From Mesorhizobium sp. NFR06 (lineage in GTDB: Bacteria > Pseudomonadota > Alphaproteobacteria > Rhizobiales > Rhizobiaceae), in contig NZ_FOVT01000018.1 of assembly GCF_900115245.1 (NCBI RefSeq), positions 1 through 64,000 of the forward strand: 64,000 bases of DNA. Reading direction: 5' to 3'. The notes beneath the pieces are model-generated. The model saw only the letters and a list, made by a program, of their open reading frames with translations, was not told where the DNA came from and did not search any database. Made by a program: the position numbers and the translations under genes. Position 1 is the first letter of the stretch. Each line of letters opens with the position of its first letter. This document shows, one piece after another, positions 46,709 through 56,796 of this stretch.

Positions 46709-46996
46709 GTGAGTGATATGCTAATCCGAAATGTTCCCGAGCCGCTAAAACGCGAAATTGAGCAGGCTGCCCGAAAGGTTGGCCAGAGCTTGTCGGGCAA
46801 AGCCATCGACCTTTTATGGAAGGGCATGATTGCGGAGAAGGAGGCGAGGCTGGAACCTAACCTATCCGCATGGGACAGTATTCGTTCTGCATTTGCAAAC
46901 GAAAGCGCAATTGACAACGAATTTGCCGATATAATGGCCGAAATCGAAGCCGAGAGGAAACAAGACTTCGGGCGCCGGATCGAGGATTTCGAGTGA
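46709..46996 (+). CDS. FitA/VapB-like antitoxin, ribbon-helix-helix
   Basis: About 95 residues. The N-terminus MLIRNVPEPLKREIEQAARK is a ribbon-helix-helix DNA-binding segment of the FitA plasmid-stability type. The acidic C-terminal tail ([16 protein letters not shown]) would wrap the toxin. The GTG start follows GGAGG by six bases. The last codons overlap the toxin start (GTGA), the usual antitoxin-first order. Confidence 0.85.
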   Translation: MSDMLIRNVPEPLKREIEQAARKVGQSLSGKAIDLLWKGMIAEKEARLEPNLSAWDSIRSAFANESAIDNEFADIMAEIEAERKQDFGRRIEDFE

Positions 46997-47418
46997 TAAT
47001 CCTTGATACAAATGTGGTTTCTGAAGCAAGCAGAACGACACCTGACCCGAAGGTGATCGAATGGTTTGGCAAACAAGAACTCCTCGATCTCTATCTTTGC
47101 GGCCCAGTCGTAATGGAGCAATCCTTTGGTGCCGAGAGGTTTCTGAACAAAACAGGATCCGAACGCCATATTCGCGCGCTAGACCGTCTGATCTCGGAGC
47201 AGTTCGCGGGCCGGATCGTTGAATTTTCTGGTCCCATCCCTCGTCTCGCTGGCAAGCTTCGGGCAAAGCGGGAAAAGATTGGTCGCCCTATCAGTCTTTC
47301 CGATGCGATGATTGCCGCGATCTGTTTGGTCCATGACGCGACGCTCGCGACCCGCAATGTGCGAGACTTCGACGAGCTTGACTTGAAGCTCGTGAATCCG
47401 TTCGAAGCGGACGCCTGA
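46993..47418 (+). CDS. FitB/VapC-like PIN-domain toxin
   Basis: 141 residues. The PIN ribonuclease acid residues are present: [12 protein letters not shown], the Glu in [26 protein letters not shown], and [10 protein letters not shown]. Such toxins cut RNA (often tRNA or mRNA) when the antitoxin is lost. Translation is coupled to the antitoxin by the GTGA overlap. Low GC and a position splitting def from fmt point to recent gain. Confidence 0.92.
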   Translation: MIILDTNVVSEASRTTPDPKVIEWFGKQELLDLYLCGPVVMEQSFGAERFLNKTGSERHIRALDRLISEQFAGRIVEFSGPIPRLAGKLRAKREKIGRPISLSDAMIAAICLVHDATLATRNVRDFDELDLKLVNPFEADA

Positions 47419-47429
47419 GGATCGCCACA

Positions 47430-48365
47430 ATGCCGCTTCGCGTCATCTTTATGGGCACGCCGGATTTTTCCGTGCCGACCTTACGCGCCATCGCCGGGGC
47501 CGGCCACGAAATCGCGGCCGTCTACACGCAGCCGCCGCGCGCCGCCGGTCGGCGCGGGCTGGAACTGACGCCTTCGCCGGTGCAGCGCGAGGCCGAAAGG
47601 CTGGGCGTCGAGGTGCGCACGCCGGGATCTTTGAAGGCGGAGGCCGAGCAGCGGGCCTTCGCGGCCTTGCAGGCCGATGTCGCCGCGGTCGTCGCCTATG
47701 GTTTGCTGCTGCCGAAGCCGGTTCTGGAAGCGCCCAGACTCGGCTGCCTCAACGGCCATGCCTCACTTCTGCCGCGCTGGCGTGGTGCCGCTCCCATCCA
47801 GCGCGCCATCATGGCCGGCGATACCGAGACCGGCATGATGGTCATGAAGATGGAAGAGGGCCTGGACACCGGGCCGGTGGCAATGGTTGAAAAATGCGCC
47901 ATCGCACCCGATATGACGGCCGGCGAATTGCACGACCGCCTGATGCTTCAAGGCGCTTCGCTAATGGTACGGGCGCTCGCGCAGTTGGGGATAAATTGTC
48001 TGACATTTACCCAACAGGCAACGGCAGGGGTGACCTACGCCCGAAAGATCGATAAATCGGAGACACGCGTGGATTGGACGCGGCCTTCTGGCGAAGTCCA
48101 CAATCACATTCGCGGCCTCTCGCCCTTTCCGGGCGCGTGGTGCGAGGTCGACATTGGCGGCCGCATGGAGCGGCTGAAACTGCTTCGCTCGACGCTATCG
48201 GATGGCGTCGGCGAGTCGGGAGGAATTCTCGATGACCGCCTCACGGTCGCCTGCGGGGCAGGCGCGGTCAGGCTGGTCGAAGTTCAACGGGCTGGCGGAA
48301 GGCCAGCCACCGCGCAGGAGTTTTTGCGCGGAGCCAAGATCGAAAAAGGAATGAAACTCAAATGA
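47430..48365 (+). CDS. fmt: Methionyl-tRNA formyltransferase
   Basis: 311 residues. It formylates Met-tRNAi using 10-formyltetrahydrofolate. Key motifs: [18 protein letters not shown], the folate loop with [21 protein letters not shown] (catalytic Asn and His), and [10 protein letters not shown] with the Asp. The C-terminal tRNA-binding OB domain ends the chain. The GNAT gene begins inside its stop (ATGA). Confidence 0.97.
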   Translation: MPLRVIFMGTPDFSVPTLRAIAGAGHEIAAVYTQPPRAAGRRGLELTPSPVQREAERLGVEVRTPGSLKAEAEQRAFAALQADVAAVVAYGLLLPKPVLEAPRLGCLNGHASLLPRWRGAAPIQRAIMAGDTETGMMVMKMEEGLDTGPVAMVEKCAIAPDMTAGELHDRLMLQGASLMVRALAQLGINCLTFTQQATAGVTYARKIDKSETRVDWTRPSGEVHNHIRGLSPFPGAWCEVDIGGRMERLKLLRSTLSDGVGESGGILDDRLTVACGAGAVRLVEVQRAGGRPATAQEFLRGAKIEKGMKLK

Positions 48366-48868
48366 GCATGATGTCGATACGTGCGGCGACGCCGCGGGAT
48401 CGCGAGGCGATCCGCCTCGTCGAAGAACATGCCTTTGGCCAGCAGGCGGAAGCCGGCCTGGTCGACGCGCTTGTCACCGGCGGCGATGCCGTCGTCGAGT
48501 TGGTTGCCGAGGAAGACGGCCAGGTCGTCGGCCACATCCTGTTTTCCAGGCTTTACGTGCAGAATGGCGGCAAGCGTTTCGCGGCCGTGGCGCTGGCGCC
48601 GCTGGCGGTCGAGCCGTCTTTCCACGGCACCGGCATCGGCGGCGCGCTGATCCGCGAGGCGCATGTGCGCCTCAAGGAAGCCGGCGAGACGCTGGCCGTG
48701 GTTCTCGGCGATCCGGTCTATTACGGCCGCTTCGGCTACTCCCATGCCCGCGCCGGAAAGTTCGAAAGCGAATACCAGGGCGAGGCGCTGCAGGCTCTGG
48801 CCTGGGGCGACGCGCCTGACACCGGCAAGCTGGTCTACGCTTCGGCCTTCACCGCGCTGGCCGCCTAG
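48362..48868 (+). CDS. GNAT family N-acetyltransferase
   Basis: 168 residues. The acetyl-CoA site is [21 protein letters not shown], the QxxGxG-like motif A, after ALAPLAV strand 4. [10 protein letters not shown] is typical of YhbS-like members that acetylate unknown small molecules or peptides. The start overlaps the fmt stop. Its place between fmt and truA makes it an insertion in, or an addition to, the usual def-fmt-truA set. Confidence 0.9.
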   Translation: MSMMSIRAATPRDREAIRLVEEHAFGQQAEAGLVDALVTGGDAVVELVAEEDGQVVGHILFSRLYVQNGGKRFAAVALAPLAVEPSFHGTGIGGALIREAHVRLKEAGETLAVVLGDPVYYGRFGYSHARAGKFESEYQGEALQALAWGDAPDTGKLVYASAFTALAA

Positions 48869-48888
48869 GCGGCCAGCGCTCATCGCTT

Positions 48889-49644
48889 ATGCCGCGTTTT
48901 CGGCTCGACATTGAATATGACGGCAGCCAGTTCGCCGGCTGGCAGCATCAGGCCGACCAGCCCTCGGTGCAGCAGGCGATCGAGCAGGCGATAGAGAAGT
49001 TCTGCGGCGAAGCGGTAAGGTTGCGAGCCGCCGGCCGCACCGATGCCGGCGTGCACGCCACCGCCCAGGTGGCGCATGTCGATCTGGCCAGGGACTGGCC
49101 GGGCGACAAGGTGCGCGATGCCGTGAACGCCCATCTGCAGGCGGCCGGCGCGCGCGTCGCCATCCTCGAGGCGCGCGTCGTCGCCGACGGCTTCGACGCG
49201 CGCTTTTCCGCCACCGGCCGCCATTATCTCTACCGCATCCTCAACCGGCGCGCGCCATCGGCGCTGGAAAAGGGCAAGGTCTGGTGGGTGCCGAAACGGC
49301 TCGATGCCGAGGCCATGCAGGAGGCGACCAAAGTGCTGCTCGGCCGGCATGACTTCACCACCTTCCGCTCCACCCAATGCCAGGCCGAGAGCCCGGTGCG
49401 AACGCTTGGCCGTCTCGACGTCACCCGTTCGGGCGATCTCATCGAGGTGCGGACCTCGGCGCGCTCCTTCCTGCACAATCAGGTGCGCTCGATGGTCGGC
49501 TCGCTGCGGCGCGTCGGCGACGGCTCCTGGGGCGCGTCGGATCTCAAGGCGGCGCTCGAAGCGCGCGACCGCGCGGCCTGCGGCCAGGTTGCGCCACCGG
49601 ACGGGCTGTTTCTGGTGGGTGTCGATTACCCGGAAGGCAGCTGA
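48889..49644 (+). CDS. truA: tRNA pseudouridine synthase A
   Basis: 251 residues. It makes pseudouridine at positions 38-40 of tRNA anticodon arms. The catalytic Asp is in [20 protein letters not shown] (about residue 52), the [15 protein letters not shown] and [13 protein letters not shown] segments are also conserved. It begins 20 bases after the GNAT stop and closes the fmt-GNAT-truA run. Confidence 0.97.
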   Translation: MPRFRLDIEYDGSQFAGWQHQADQPSVQQAIEQAIEKFCGEAVRLRAAGRTDAGVHATAQVAHVDLARDWPGDKVRDAVNAHLQAAGARVAILEARVVADGFDARFSATGRHYLYRILNRRAPSALEKGKVWWVPKRLDAEAMQEATKVLLGRHDFTTFRSTQCQAESPVRTLGRLDVTRSGDLIEVRTSARSFLHNQVRSMVGSLRRVGDGSWGASDLKAALEARDRAACGQVAPPDGLFLVGVDYPEGS

Positions 49645-49751
49645 CCGCTGCATAGAGCATCAGCGCCGTAACCGGCAAACGCCTAGGTTCCAATCGGTGC
49701 CAAAGACGGCCAGTGTCGGCGCTCCGCGATCGACATAACTCCGGGCCACGG

Positions 49752-50363
49752 TCAGCCCGTCGTGGCGTCCGGTATGTCGATGCCGAGCAGCGCCTGCAGG
49801 CCGAACAGGACGAGCAGCGAGGCAATGAACATGCCGACAAAGACGGCGGTGCCCACGGTGGCGCCCCTGCCGATCGAAGCGTTGGTCATGCGCCAGGTCA
49901 GCACCATCGACAGGGCGAACAAAAGCAGCGACACCAGCCCGCTGACCTCGTTGGTCGAAGGCAGGAAGAGCCTCAGCAGCGCCGACGGCAGCATGAGCCA
50001 GGCGATGATCGCCGACGTCCAGTTGGAAGCGACGACATAGTGGACGAAGCGGCTGCCGATGCCGGCACGCGGCGCGACCAGCGCGAGCGCCACCAGCGGC
50101 AGTACCCAGGAGCCGATATCGACGGTGGCCAGCCGGATCAGCATGCCGAGGCGCCCGGCGAAGGCTTCGGGATCGCCGAGCTCATTGGCGATTCCGACCC
50201 AGCCGACGATCAGCGCCGGCGCCGCCACGATAATGGCGAAGAACGAATTCCAGAAACCGTCGGCCGAAAGGTCGAGCAGGCGCAGGCCGTCGGCCTTGCC
50301 GAACATCAGCCGCCAGGCGCCGGCCAGCGAAGCGTAGGTTTCGTCCGCCGAAAGCATGGTCAC
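49752..50363 (-). CDS. Hypothetical polytopic membrane protein
   Basis: 203 residues with five likely membrane segments, such as [35 protein letters not shown] and [20 protein letters not shown]. No enzyme motif is visible; it may be a Yip1-like or unnamed Rhizobiales family protein. A GTG overlapping the dapE stop (GTGA) has AAGG six bases upstream and is preferred to the ATG two codons later, so translation is coupled to dapE. Confidence 0.75.
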   Translation of the reverse strand: MTMLSADETYASLAGAWRLMFGKADGLRLLDLSADGFWNSFFAIIVAAPALIVGWVGIANELGDPEAFAGRLGMLIRLATVDIGSWVLPLVALALVAPRAGIGSRFVHYVVASNWTSAIIAWLMLPSALLRLFLPSTNEVSGLVSLLLFALSMVLTWRMTNASIGRGATVGTAVFVGMFIASLLVLFGLQALLGIDIPDATTG

Positions 50364-51559
50364 GAAAGGCCTTGTCCGAACCAGTCTTCGATGAAGCGTT
50401 CGTAGATTTGCGTCAGCGTCTCGAGGTCGGCAAGCGCGACGCGCTCATCCACCATATGCATGGTCTTGCCGACCAAGCCGAACTCGACCACCGGGCAATA
50501 ATCCTTGATGAAGCGCGCGTCCGAGGTGCCGCCGGAGGTGGAGAGCGCCGGGGTCTTGCCGACCACCGCCTTGACCGACTTGCCCAGCGTCTCGATCAGC
50601 TTGTCGTCGCGGGTGAGGAAGACATGGCTCGGCCGGTCGCGCCAGACGAGCTCATAGTCGACCGGCGTCGTCTTGCCCGGCCGGTATTTCTTGCGCCCCG
50701 CCGCCTTGTCGAGCCGGTTGTGGATCTCGGCCTGGACCGCTTCGGCATCCCATGTGTCGTTGAAGCGGATGTTGAAAATGGCCGTCGCCTTCGCCGGAAT
50801 GACGTTGGTCGCCGGGTTGCCGACATCGATCGACGTCACTTCGAGATTGGTCGGCTGGAAATCCCTCGTTCCCTTGTCGAACACCGGATGGAGCAGCGCG
50901 TCGACCAGGCTGATGAGCCCGCGCACCGGGTTGTCGGCAAGCTGCGGATAGGCGGCATGGCCCTGGCGTCCATTGACCGTCACGCTGCCCGACAGCGAGC
51001 CGCGCCGGCCGATCTTGATCATGTCGCCGAGCGCATTGGGATTGGTCGGCTCGCCGACGATCGAGGCATCCCACTTCTCGCCCCTGGCCGCCGCCCAGTC
51101 GAGCAACTTGGTGGTGCCGTTGATCGACGGACCTTCCTCGTCGCCGGTGATCAGCAGGGAGACCGAGCCCTTCGGGCCGCCATTCTTCTCGACATGGCGC
51201 GCCACCGCGGCGATGAAGCAGGCGATGCCACCCTTCATGTCGACGGCGCCGCGGCCGTACATCTCGCCATTGGCGATTTCGGCGGCGAAGGGCGGATGCG
51301 TCCAGGCCGCCTCGTCGCCCACCGGCACGACGTCGGTATGGCCGGCAAACATCAGGTGCGGGCCGTTGCCCGAACGTCGGGCATAGAGGTTTTCGATGTC
51401 CGGCGTGCCGTCTTCCGAGAACACGGGCCGTTCGACCGAGAAGCCCAGCGGCTTCAGCATGTCTCCCAGCGCCGCGAGCGCGCCGCCTTCGGCGGGCGTG
51501 ACGGAAGGGCAGCGGATCAGGGCGGCGAGATTCGCGGCGGGGTCGGTCGGCAATGTCAT
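50360..51559 (-). CDS. dapE: Succinyl-diaminopimelate desuccinylase
   Basis: About 399 residues, M20 metallopeptidase family with two metal ions. Motifs: [36 protein letters not shown] with the Asp ligand and [15 protein letters not shown] with the catalytic Glu. It converts N-succinyl-LL-diaminopimelate to LL-diaminopimelate and succinate for lysine and cell wall. dapD, an earlier step, is 2.2 kb away. [14 protein letters not shown] is chosen over a TTG two codons earlier. Confidence 0.96.
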   Translation of the reverse strand: MTLPTDPAANLAALIRCPSVTPAEGGALAALGDMLKPLGFSVERPVFSEDGTPDIENLYARRSGNGPHLMFAGHTDVVPVGDEAAWTHPPFAAEIANGEMYGRGAVDMKGGIACFIAAVARHVEKNGGPKGSVSLLITGDEEGPSINGTTKLLDWAAARGEKWDASIVGEPTNPNALGDMIKIGRRGSLSGSVTVNGRQGHAAYPQLADNPVRGLISLVDALLHPVFDKGTRDFQPTNLEVTSIDVGNPATNVIPAKATAIFNIRFNDTWDAEAVQAEIHNRLDKAAGRKKYRPGKTTPVDYELVWRDRPSHVFLTRDDKLIETLGKSVKAVVGKTPALSTSGGTSDARFIKDYCPVVEFGLVGKTMHMVDERVALADLETLTQIYERFIEDWFGQGLS

Positions 51560-51674
51560 GGGCAAGCGATAATCGAAAGCGTTTGTCGTGTCACGGTGGC
51601 AGATGATCGCCGGTCATCCCGCCGACAATATGGTTTTCGTCGCGTATAGTTGCGGGCCAAGCGAGAACGAATGC

Positions 51675-52709
51675 ATGGCCAGTGAAGCAAGCACCATCGC
51701 GATTGCCGGCGCTGGCAGCATCGGCTGCTATGTCGGCGGTTGCCTGGCGCTCGCCGGACGCAAGGTTGTTTTGCTTGGCCGCGGCCGCGTCGTCGAGACC
51801 ATGCGCCAGGGCGGACTCCGCGTCAGCGATCTCGACGGCCGCGATCGCCGCGTCGAAGCGCAGGCGATTTCAGCCACCGACGATCCGGCGACCGCGCTGC
51901 GTGACGCGGACATCATCCTGGTGACGGTGAAGAGCGGCGGGACCGCGGAGATGGCCAAGCTTATCGCCGCCCACGGGCGCCCGGATGCCGTCGTGGCCAG
52001 CCTGCAGAACGGCGTCGACAACGCGGACAGGTTGCGCGCCGGGCTCCCCGGCCGGCAAGTGCTGGCCGGCATGGTGATGTTCAACGTCGTCCAGTCGCCG
52101 GACGGCGAGGTGCCGTTCCGCGTTCATCGCGCCAGCCAGGGCGAGGTGATGATCGACGGCGGCATCGATGGCCTTGCCGATCGGCTCGACGTCGATGGGC
52201 TTGCCGTGGAAGCGCGCGCCGACATGAAGGCGGTGCAGTGGGGCAAGCTCTTGATGAACCTCAACAATGCGCTGGTGGCGCTCTCCGACCTGCCGCTGGC
52301 AAGGCAACTGGCCGACCGCCGCTGGCGCGTCATCCTGGCCGGCCAGATCGACGAGGCGCTCGCCGCGATGAAGGCTGCGGCTGTGGCGCCGGCGCGCATC
52401 ACAGGCCTGCCGCCGTCGCTGCTGCCGAAGGTGTTGCGGCTTCCCGACTGGCTTTTCGGGCTCCTGGCGCGCCGCATGCTGGCGATCGACGCGCAGGCGC
52501 GCTCCTCGATGTGGGACGACCTGAAGCGCGGTCGTCCGACCGAGATCGACGAATTGCAGGGCGCGGTCATTCGCCTGGCCAGGCAGACGGGCACCCCGAC
52601 GCCGATCAACGAACGCGTCATGGCGCTGGTGCGTCAGGCGGAAGCGGGCAAGCGTGGTCCGCCCGGGCTGACGCCCGATGCCGTCAACCCCGGTCCTCGA
52701 TCAGCGTGA
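51675..52709 (+). CDS. panE: 2-dehydropantoate 2-reductase family protein
   Basis: About 344 residues. The NADPH Rossmann motif is IAIAGAGSIGCYVGGCLA. VKSGGTAEMAKLI and SLQNGVDNADRL follow, and the catalytic Lys is in VQWGKLLMNLNNAL. PanE reduces ketopantoate for coenzyme A synthesis; paralogs act on other 2-keto acids. Longer upstream frames exist, but MASEASTIAIAG fits the family. The 3' end overlaps the convergent membrane protein gene by 26 bases. Confidence 0.9.
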   Translation: MASEASTIAIAGAGSIGCYVGGCLALAGRKVVLLGRGRVVETMRQGGLRVSDLDGRDRRVEAQAISATDDPATALRDADIILVTVKSGGTAEMAKLIAAHGRPDAVVASLQNGVDNADRLRAGLPGRQVLAGMVMFNVVQSPDGEVPFRVHRASQGEVMIDGGIDGLADRLDVDGLAVEARADMKAVQWGKLLMNLNNALVALSDLPLARQLADRRWRVILAGQIDEALAAMKAAAVAPARITGLPPSLLPKVLRLPDWLFGLLARRMLAIDAQARSSMWDDLKRGRPTEIDELQGAVIRLARQTGTPTPINERVMALVRQAEAGKRGPPGLTPDAVNPGPRSA

Positions 52710-53385
52710 TCTTTTGCCAGATTTTACGCGACAGGTTGGAGGCCAGGTTCTCGATGTCGTTGACGGCGTGGATGACGACTTCGTCATTGACCGACTGCGC
52801 GAACAGCGCCGCGATCTTGCCGGTGATCGACAGCATCTCCGAGCAATAGTCGAGATAGCGCGCAAGGTCGCCGGCGTTGGTGATGCGTTGCGGCGAATGC
52901 GCGGTCGGCTTGAAGTCGGCCGACAGCGCCGCCGGATCCTTGGTCAGCTGGTGCATGTCGATGACATGGATCAGCGAGCGCAGCCCGTGCAGTTGCCGGA
53001 ACACTCTCTTGCGCTTGATCCGCTCCTCGGCACGGACCAGTGCCAGCAGCCCGAGCACCGCCAGGATCACCGTGTTGATCGTCGCCTCGATGCCTTGCAT
53101 CGACTGCACGGCATCGTCGGTGCCCGAAATACGGTCGAGCGGCAGGATTGTGCCGACGAACAAAAACATCGCCACGCCGGCGACGAAAGCGGCGACGATC
53201 GCGATGCGCAACCACCAGATCGGCGCCTCCAACTCCCTGGCGGCCTTGGCGAGGTCCCGCGACAGCGACACCAGTTCGCCGGCGACGCCGCGCAGGCCGG
53301 TTTCCGGGAAACGGTCGCCGATCCGCCCTTCCAGCCTTTCGGCTGTCTCGATGATCAGTTGCGGGTCGAGCGCGCGGTAGCGCAT
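52684..53385 (-). CDS. Hypothetical membrane protein with two helices
   Basis: 233 residues. Two membrane helices lie at about 58-80 (WLRIAIVAAFVAGVAMFLF) and 105-118 (TVILAVLGLLALV). The C-terminal half is soluble and helical (RKRVFRQLHGLRSLIHVIDMHQLTKDP). No known family. It lies eight bases from a DUF805 gene upstream on the same strand, so the two are co-transcribed. Confidence 0.75.
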   Translation of the reverse strand: MRYRALDPQLIIETAERLEGRIGDRFPETGLRGVAGELVSLSRDLAKAARELEAPIWWLRIAIVAAFVAGVAMFLFVGTILPLDRISGTDDAVQSMQGIEATINTVILAVLGLLALVRAEERIKRKRVFRQLHGLRSLIHVIDMHQLTKDPAALSADFKPTAHSPQRITNAGDLARYLDYCSEMLSITGKIAALFAQSVNDEVVIHAVNDIENLASNLSRKIWQKITLIEDRG

Positions 53386-53392
53386 GACGGTC

Positions 53393-53764
53393 TCAGGAAT
53401 CGGCCGGCGCGTTGGTGCGCCTGCCGTAGCGGTTCGGTCCGGGATCGCTGCGGAAACAGGCGAGGATGATAAGCAGGATGGGACCGATGATAAGCGAGAT
53501 CAGCGCAAAATAGGTCGGCTTGCCGAAATCATGGAAGCGCTTTGCCGTCACCGCGAACGTGGCCCAGGCCGAGATCAGCAGCACGCCCCAGCATATCATG
53601 GCCCAGTTCTGGCTGGCGGAGGAGCCGAGCTCCACCCGGGCGAACTGGTAGAACGGAAAAAACTGGACAAGGATCAGCAAAATCCCGGCCAGCGCATAGG
53701 CGACCGGGCTCAGCCGCCCCGAAAGGCTGAAGAACAGCCAGAGGAATTGCGATCTGTCAGACAA
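53393..53764 (-). CDS. DUF805 family membrane protein
   Basis: 123 residues with four helices. The family motif FAVTAKRFHDFGKPTYFALI (RxHD) is plain, with LFFSLSGRLSPVAYALAGIL at the N-terminus. Function unknown. It follows dapD by about 25 bases on the same strand. Confidence 0.88.
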   Translation of the reverse strand: MSDRSQFLWLFFSLSGRLSPVAYALAGILLILVQFFPFYQFARVELGSSASQNWAMICWGVLLISAWATFAVTAKRFHDFGKPTYFALISLIIGPILLIILACFRSDPGPNRYGRRTNAPADS

Positions 53765-53788
53765 TGGCGTCCGCTCCGTTGTGGAGGA

Positions 53789-54643
53789 TCAATCGCGCAG
53801 CAATTCGTTGATCGAGGTCTTGGAACGGGTCTTGGCGTCTACCCGCTTGACGATGACGGCGCAGTAGAGGCTCGGGCCCGGCTCGCCATTGGGTAGCGGC
53901 TTGCCCGGCAGCGATCCGGCGACGACCACCGAGTTCGCCGGCACCTCGCCGTAAAACACCTCGCCGGTGGCGCGGTCGACGATCTTGGTCGACTGGCCGA
54001 TGAACACGCCCATGCCGAGAACGGAACCTTCGCGCACGATGCAGCCTTCGACCACTTCCGAGCGCGCGCCGATGAAGCAATTGTCCTCGATGATGGTCGG
54101 GCCGGCCTGCATGGGCTCCAGCACGCCGCCGATGCCGACGCCGCCGGAAAGATGGACGTTCTTGCCGATCTGGGCGCAGGAACCGACCGAGGCCCAGGTG
54201 TCGACCATGGTGCCGGTATCGACATAGGCGCCGACATTGACGAAGGACGGCATCAGCACCGCGCCCGGCGCGACATAGGCCGAGCGGCGCACGATCGAGG
54301 ACGGCACGGCGCGGAAGCCGGCCTTCTCGAAATCGACGGCGCTCCAGCCGTCGAACTTAGACGGCACCTTGTCCCACCACACGGCCTGGCCGGGACCGCC
54401 CTTGATGATCTCCATCGGGTTCAGCCTGAAGGAGAGCAGCACTGCCTTCTTCAGCCACTGGTTGACGTGCCATTTGCCGTCATCGTGCCGTTCGGCGACG
54501 CGGGCCACGCCACGATCGAGCAGGTCGAGCGCGGCCTGGATGGCCTCGCGTGCTTCGCCGCGCGTCGCGGTCGAAATCGCGTCGCGCTCCTCGAAGGCCT
54601 TCTCGATGGTCTTCTCGAGACTCGCCAGATCGGGCTTCGACAT
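53789..54643 (-). CDS. dapD: 2,3,4,5-tetrahydropyridine-2,6-dicarboxylate N-succinyltransferase
   Basis: 284 residues of left-handed beta-helix (hexapeptide repeat) trimer. It adds succinyl from succinyl-CoA to tetrahydrodipicolinate. [21 protein letters not shown] and the turn set [27 protein letters not shown] are diagnostic. First gene of a dapD-DUF805-membrane-protein run; dapE for the later step lies downstream beyond panE. Confidence 0.97.
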   Translation of the reverse strand: MSKPDLASLEKTIEKAFEERDAISTATRGEAREAIQAALDLLDRGVARVAERHDDGKWHVNQWLKKAVLLSFRLNPMEIIKGGPGQAVWWDKVPSKFDGWSAVDFEKAGFRAVPSSIVRRSAYVAPGAVLMPSFVNVGAYVDTGTMVDTWASVGSCAQIGKNVHLSGGVGIGGVLEPMQAGPTIIEDNCFIGARSEVVEGCIVREGSVLGMGVFIGQSTKIVDRATGEVFYGEVPANSVVVAGSLPGKPLPNGEPGPSLYCAVIVKRVDAKTRSKTSINELLRD

Positions 54644-54665
54644 GATTTCGCTCCATTACCAAGCT

Positions 54666-54686
54666 GTTAAGGGGCTGCGCCTTAAC
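54666..54686. promoter_or_regulatory. 7-bp inverted repeat in the dapD/LOG divergent promoter region
   Basis: GTTAAGG and CCTTAAC flank a seven-base loop, 23 bases before the dapD ATG and about 90 before the divergent LOG gene. A further TGTTAAGGC lies 30 bases away. It could be an operator or an mRNA leader hairpin; no regulator is identified. Confidence 0.4.
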
Positions 54687-54778
54687 CTGTTTAAAAGTCG
54701 CGCGGACCCTATGTTAAGGCTCAATGGGGGTCAATCGCGCCTGCGTCACGGGACGGCGCAAGTAAGGGAATTGGACGG

Positions 54779-55627
54779 GTGGATTCGATGACTCCCATGG
54801 AAAAGGCAGGGTGGACGCCGCTGCCGCATTCGGACGAGGACCTGGAACGCTCGAAAAGCGTGCCGGATACTCCGCAAACGCGGGCCGAAACCTACCGGCT
54901 GGCCTGGAACGATCCCGGCTTCATGACGCGGCGAGAATTGCGCGCCGTGCGGCTGCAGCTCGAGCTCCTGAAGCCCGAAATGATCCTGGCCGAACGCGGC
55001 ATCCGCTCGACCGTGATCCTGTTCGGCGGCGCGCGCCTGCCCGAACCCGGCGGCGAGGCCTGGGCGGCCAAGAACGAGACGCAGAGGAAGAACCTCGAGG
55101 CAAACAGCAAATATTATGAGGAAGCGCGCAAATTCGCTCGCCTCTGCTCGCTGCAGTCCGCCACCTCCTATTATCGTGAGTACGTCGTCGTCACCGGCGG
55201 CGGGCCTGGTGTCATGGAGGCGGGAAATCGCGGCGCCGACGATGTCGGCGCACCGTCGATCGGCTTGAACATCGTGCTGCCGCACGAGCAGGCGCCCAAC
55301 GCTTATGTCACGCCGGAGCTCTGCTTCAACTTTCACTACTTCGCCATCCGCAAGATGCATTTCGTCATGCGCGCCAAGGCGGTCGCGGTGTTTCCGGGCG
55401 GCTTCGGCACGATGGACGAATTCTTCGAGACGCTGACCCTCATCCAGACCGGGCGCATGGAGCGCGTGCCGGTGATCCTGTTCGGCAAGGCATTCTGGCA
55501 ACGGGCGATCGATCTCGATTTCCTTGCCGAGCAGGGCACGATCTCGCCCGGCGATCAGGACATCATCGATTTCGTCGACACGGCCGACGAGGCCTGGGAC
55601 ATCATCCGCCGCTTCTACAAGCTGTGA
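54779..55627 (+). CDS. LOG family protein (TIGR00730, possible nucleotide phosphoribohydrolase)
   Basis: 282 residues. A Rossmann-like fold carries GGGPGVMEAGNRGADD and the hallmark PGGFGTMDEFFE. LOG proteins split cytokinin riboside monophosphates or related nucleotides; earlier annotations as lysine decarboxylase are wrong for most members. GTG and in-frame ATGs three and six codons later are possible starts. Transcribed divergently from dapD. Confidence 0.9.
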   Translation: MDSMTPMEKAGWTPLPHSDEDLERSKSVPDTPQTRAETYRLAWNDPGFMTRRELRAVRLQLELLKPEMILAERGIRSTVILFGGARLPEPGGEAWAAKNETQRKNLEANSKYYEEARKFARLCSLQSATSYYREYVVVTGGGPGVMEAGNRGADDVGAPSIGLNIVLPHEQAPNAYVTPELCFNFHYFAIRKMHFVMRAKAVAVFPGGFGTMDEFFETLTLIQTGRMERVPVILFGKAFWQRAIDLDFLAEQGTISPGDQDIIDFVDTADEAWDIIRRFYKL

Positions 55628-55641
55628 GGCGGTGCCGCTCG

Positions 55642-55788
55642 TCATTGCAGCTCGAGCAGCCAGCCGTTCGACTGCGCGAAACGGACGATTGCCGCGCGGC
55701 AGTGAAGCTCCGGCTTGTCCGTCGCCCTGGTCCGGTAGGTCTCGATGGTTTTTATGCCGAGGTTGAGCCGCGAGGAGATTTCCTCCGT
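55642..55788 (-). pseudogene. Remnant of a LuxR-family regulator (C-terminal HTH only)
   Basis: The minus strand reads EEISSRLNLGIKTIETYRTR then ATDKPELHCRAAIVRFAQSN and GWLLELQ to a stop. This is the GerE/LuxR helix-turn-helix (normally KEIAxRLNxSxKTVExHRxxxMxKL). Nothing upstream in this frame continues the HTH or a receiver domain, so the gene is a decayed 3' end. It fills most of the 311-bp gap between the LOG and nucleotidase genes. Confidence 0.72.
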
Positions 55789-55938
55789 ACATGATGCCGA
55801 AAAGCGTGAAGCAGTTTTCGGAGGAGATCGTGCTTCTATCTCTTTGATCTAGGCCCGGTTCGCTGGTTCGCGGAAACCGAATCATCCGCGCCACCGGAGG
55901 GCGTTGCGCCCCACGGCGCGTGGCAATCTGGAGTTGGC

Positions 55939-56646
55939 TCAGGCCATGACGTCGACGATCGCGGTCAGGAAACCGGCGAGATCGTCGGTGACGAAATCGA
56001 CGTCGTCCTCATTTGCCGGGTCGCGTTCCCAGATCTCCGAGAAGGTCGGTTCGAAATTGCGCGGCACCACCAGCACCGTCGTCATGCCAAGTGTTTTCGG
56101 CACGGCCAGATTGCGCGCCAGATCCTCGAACATCACCGCATTGTGTCCCGTCACGGAGTGCAATTCGGCAAAGCGCTCATAGGTCTGACGCTCCGGCTTT
56201 GGATTGAGCCCCGCCGCGACGATGTCGAAGATGGCGTCGAAATGCTCCAGTATGCCGAGCTGGCGCGCGGTGCGCTCGGCATGCCTGCGGTCGCCATTGG
56301 TGAAGATGAATTTGCGCCCGGGAAGCTGGCGGATCGCCGCGCCCAGCACCGGATCCGGCACCAGCCTCGAATAGTCGATGTCGTGCACCTTCTCGAGAAA
56401 ATCGTCGGGATCGATGCCGTGCCGCTTCATCAGCCCGTTCAGCGTCGTGCCGTATTCGAGGTAGAGCTCCTTTTGCAGCTTGCGCGCGTCATCGCGCGAA
56501 AGCGTCAGCAGCTCGCCGACATAGGCAGTCATCTTGACGTCGATCTGCGCGAACAGGTTCGAGTGATGCGGATAGAGCGTGTTGTCGAGGTCGAACACCC
56601 AATCCGTGACATGGGCGAAGCGGGCGGGATCGGGTGTCGTTGTCAT
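55939..56646 (-). CDS. Pyrimidine 5'-nucleotidase, HAD family
   Basis: About 235 residues. The HAD motif I is WVFDLDNTLYPHHSNLF, motif II is FIFTNGDRRHAERTAR, and the last acidic motif is VMFEDLARNLAVPKTLGM. This subfamily (SDT1-like) removes phosphate from pyrimidine nucleotides. The start MTTTPDPARFAHV is chosen over one 13 codons upstream. Placement near dapD and dapE is, from memory, usual in rhizobia. Confidence 0.92.
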   Translation of the reverse strand: MTTTPDPARFAHVTDWVFDLDNTLYPHHSNLFAQIDVKMTAYVGELLTLSRDDARKLQKELYLEYGTTLNGLMKRHGIDPDDFLEKVHDIDYSRLVPDPVLGAAIRQLPGRKFIFTNGDRRHAERTARQLGILEHFDAIFDIVAAGLNPKPERQTYERFAELHSVTGHNAVMFEDLARNLAVPKTLGMTTVLVVPRNFEPTFSEIWERDPANEDDVDFVTDDLAGFLTAIVDVMA

Positions 56647-56796
56647 AGGTCGCTTATGGCATGCCGACGCCGACTTTATCCACAACTTATGCGCGTCACG
56701 TATCGTGAAAATGGCGTCTCACTTCAAATTTTAAAAGTCCCGGAAAGGTCGCCTTTAATGCTTGCTGGCACAGAGGCTATCCGATGGGAGCAAGTG

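Noticed and set aside
50372-51649. A 425-codon frame antisense to dapE
   Set aside because: dapE is unmistakable and the opposite frame has no motif or ribosome-binding site.
55830-55885. Third copy of the interspersed repeat (TATCTCTTTGATCT...CGGTTCGCTGGTTCGCGG)
   Set aside because: Only a short stretch resembles the other copies and no TAGAGC ends are present, so the match is too weak.
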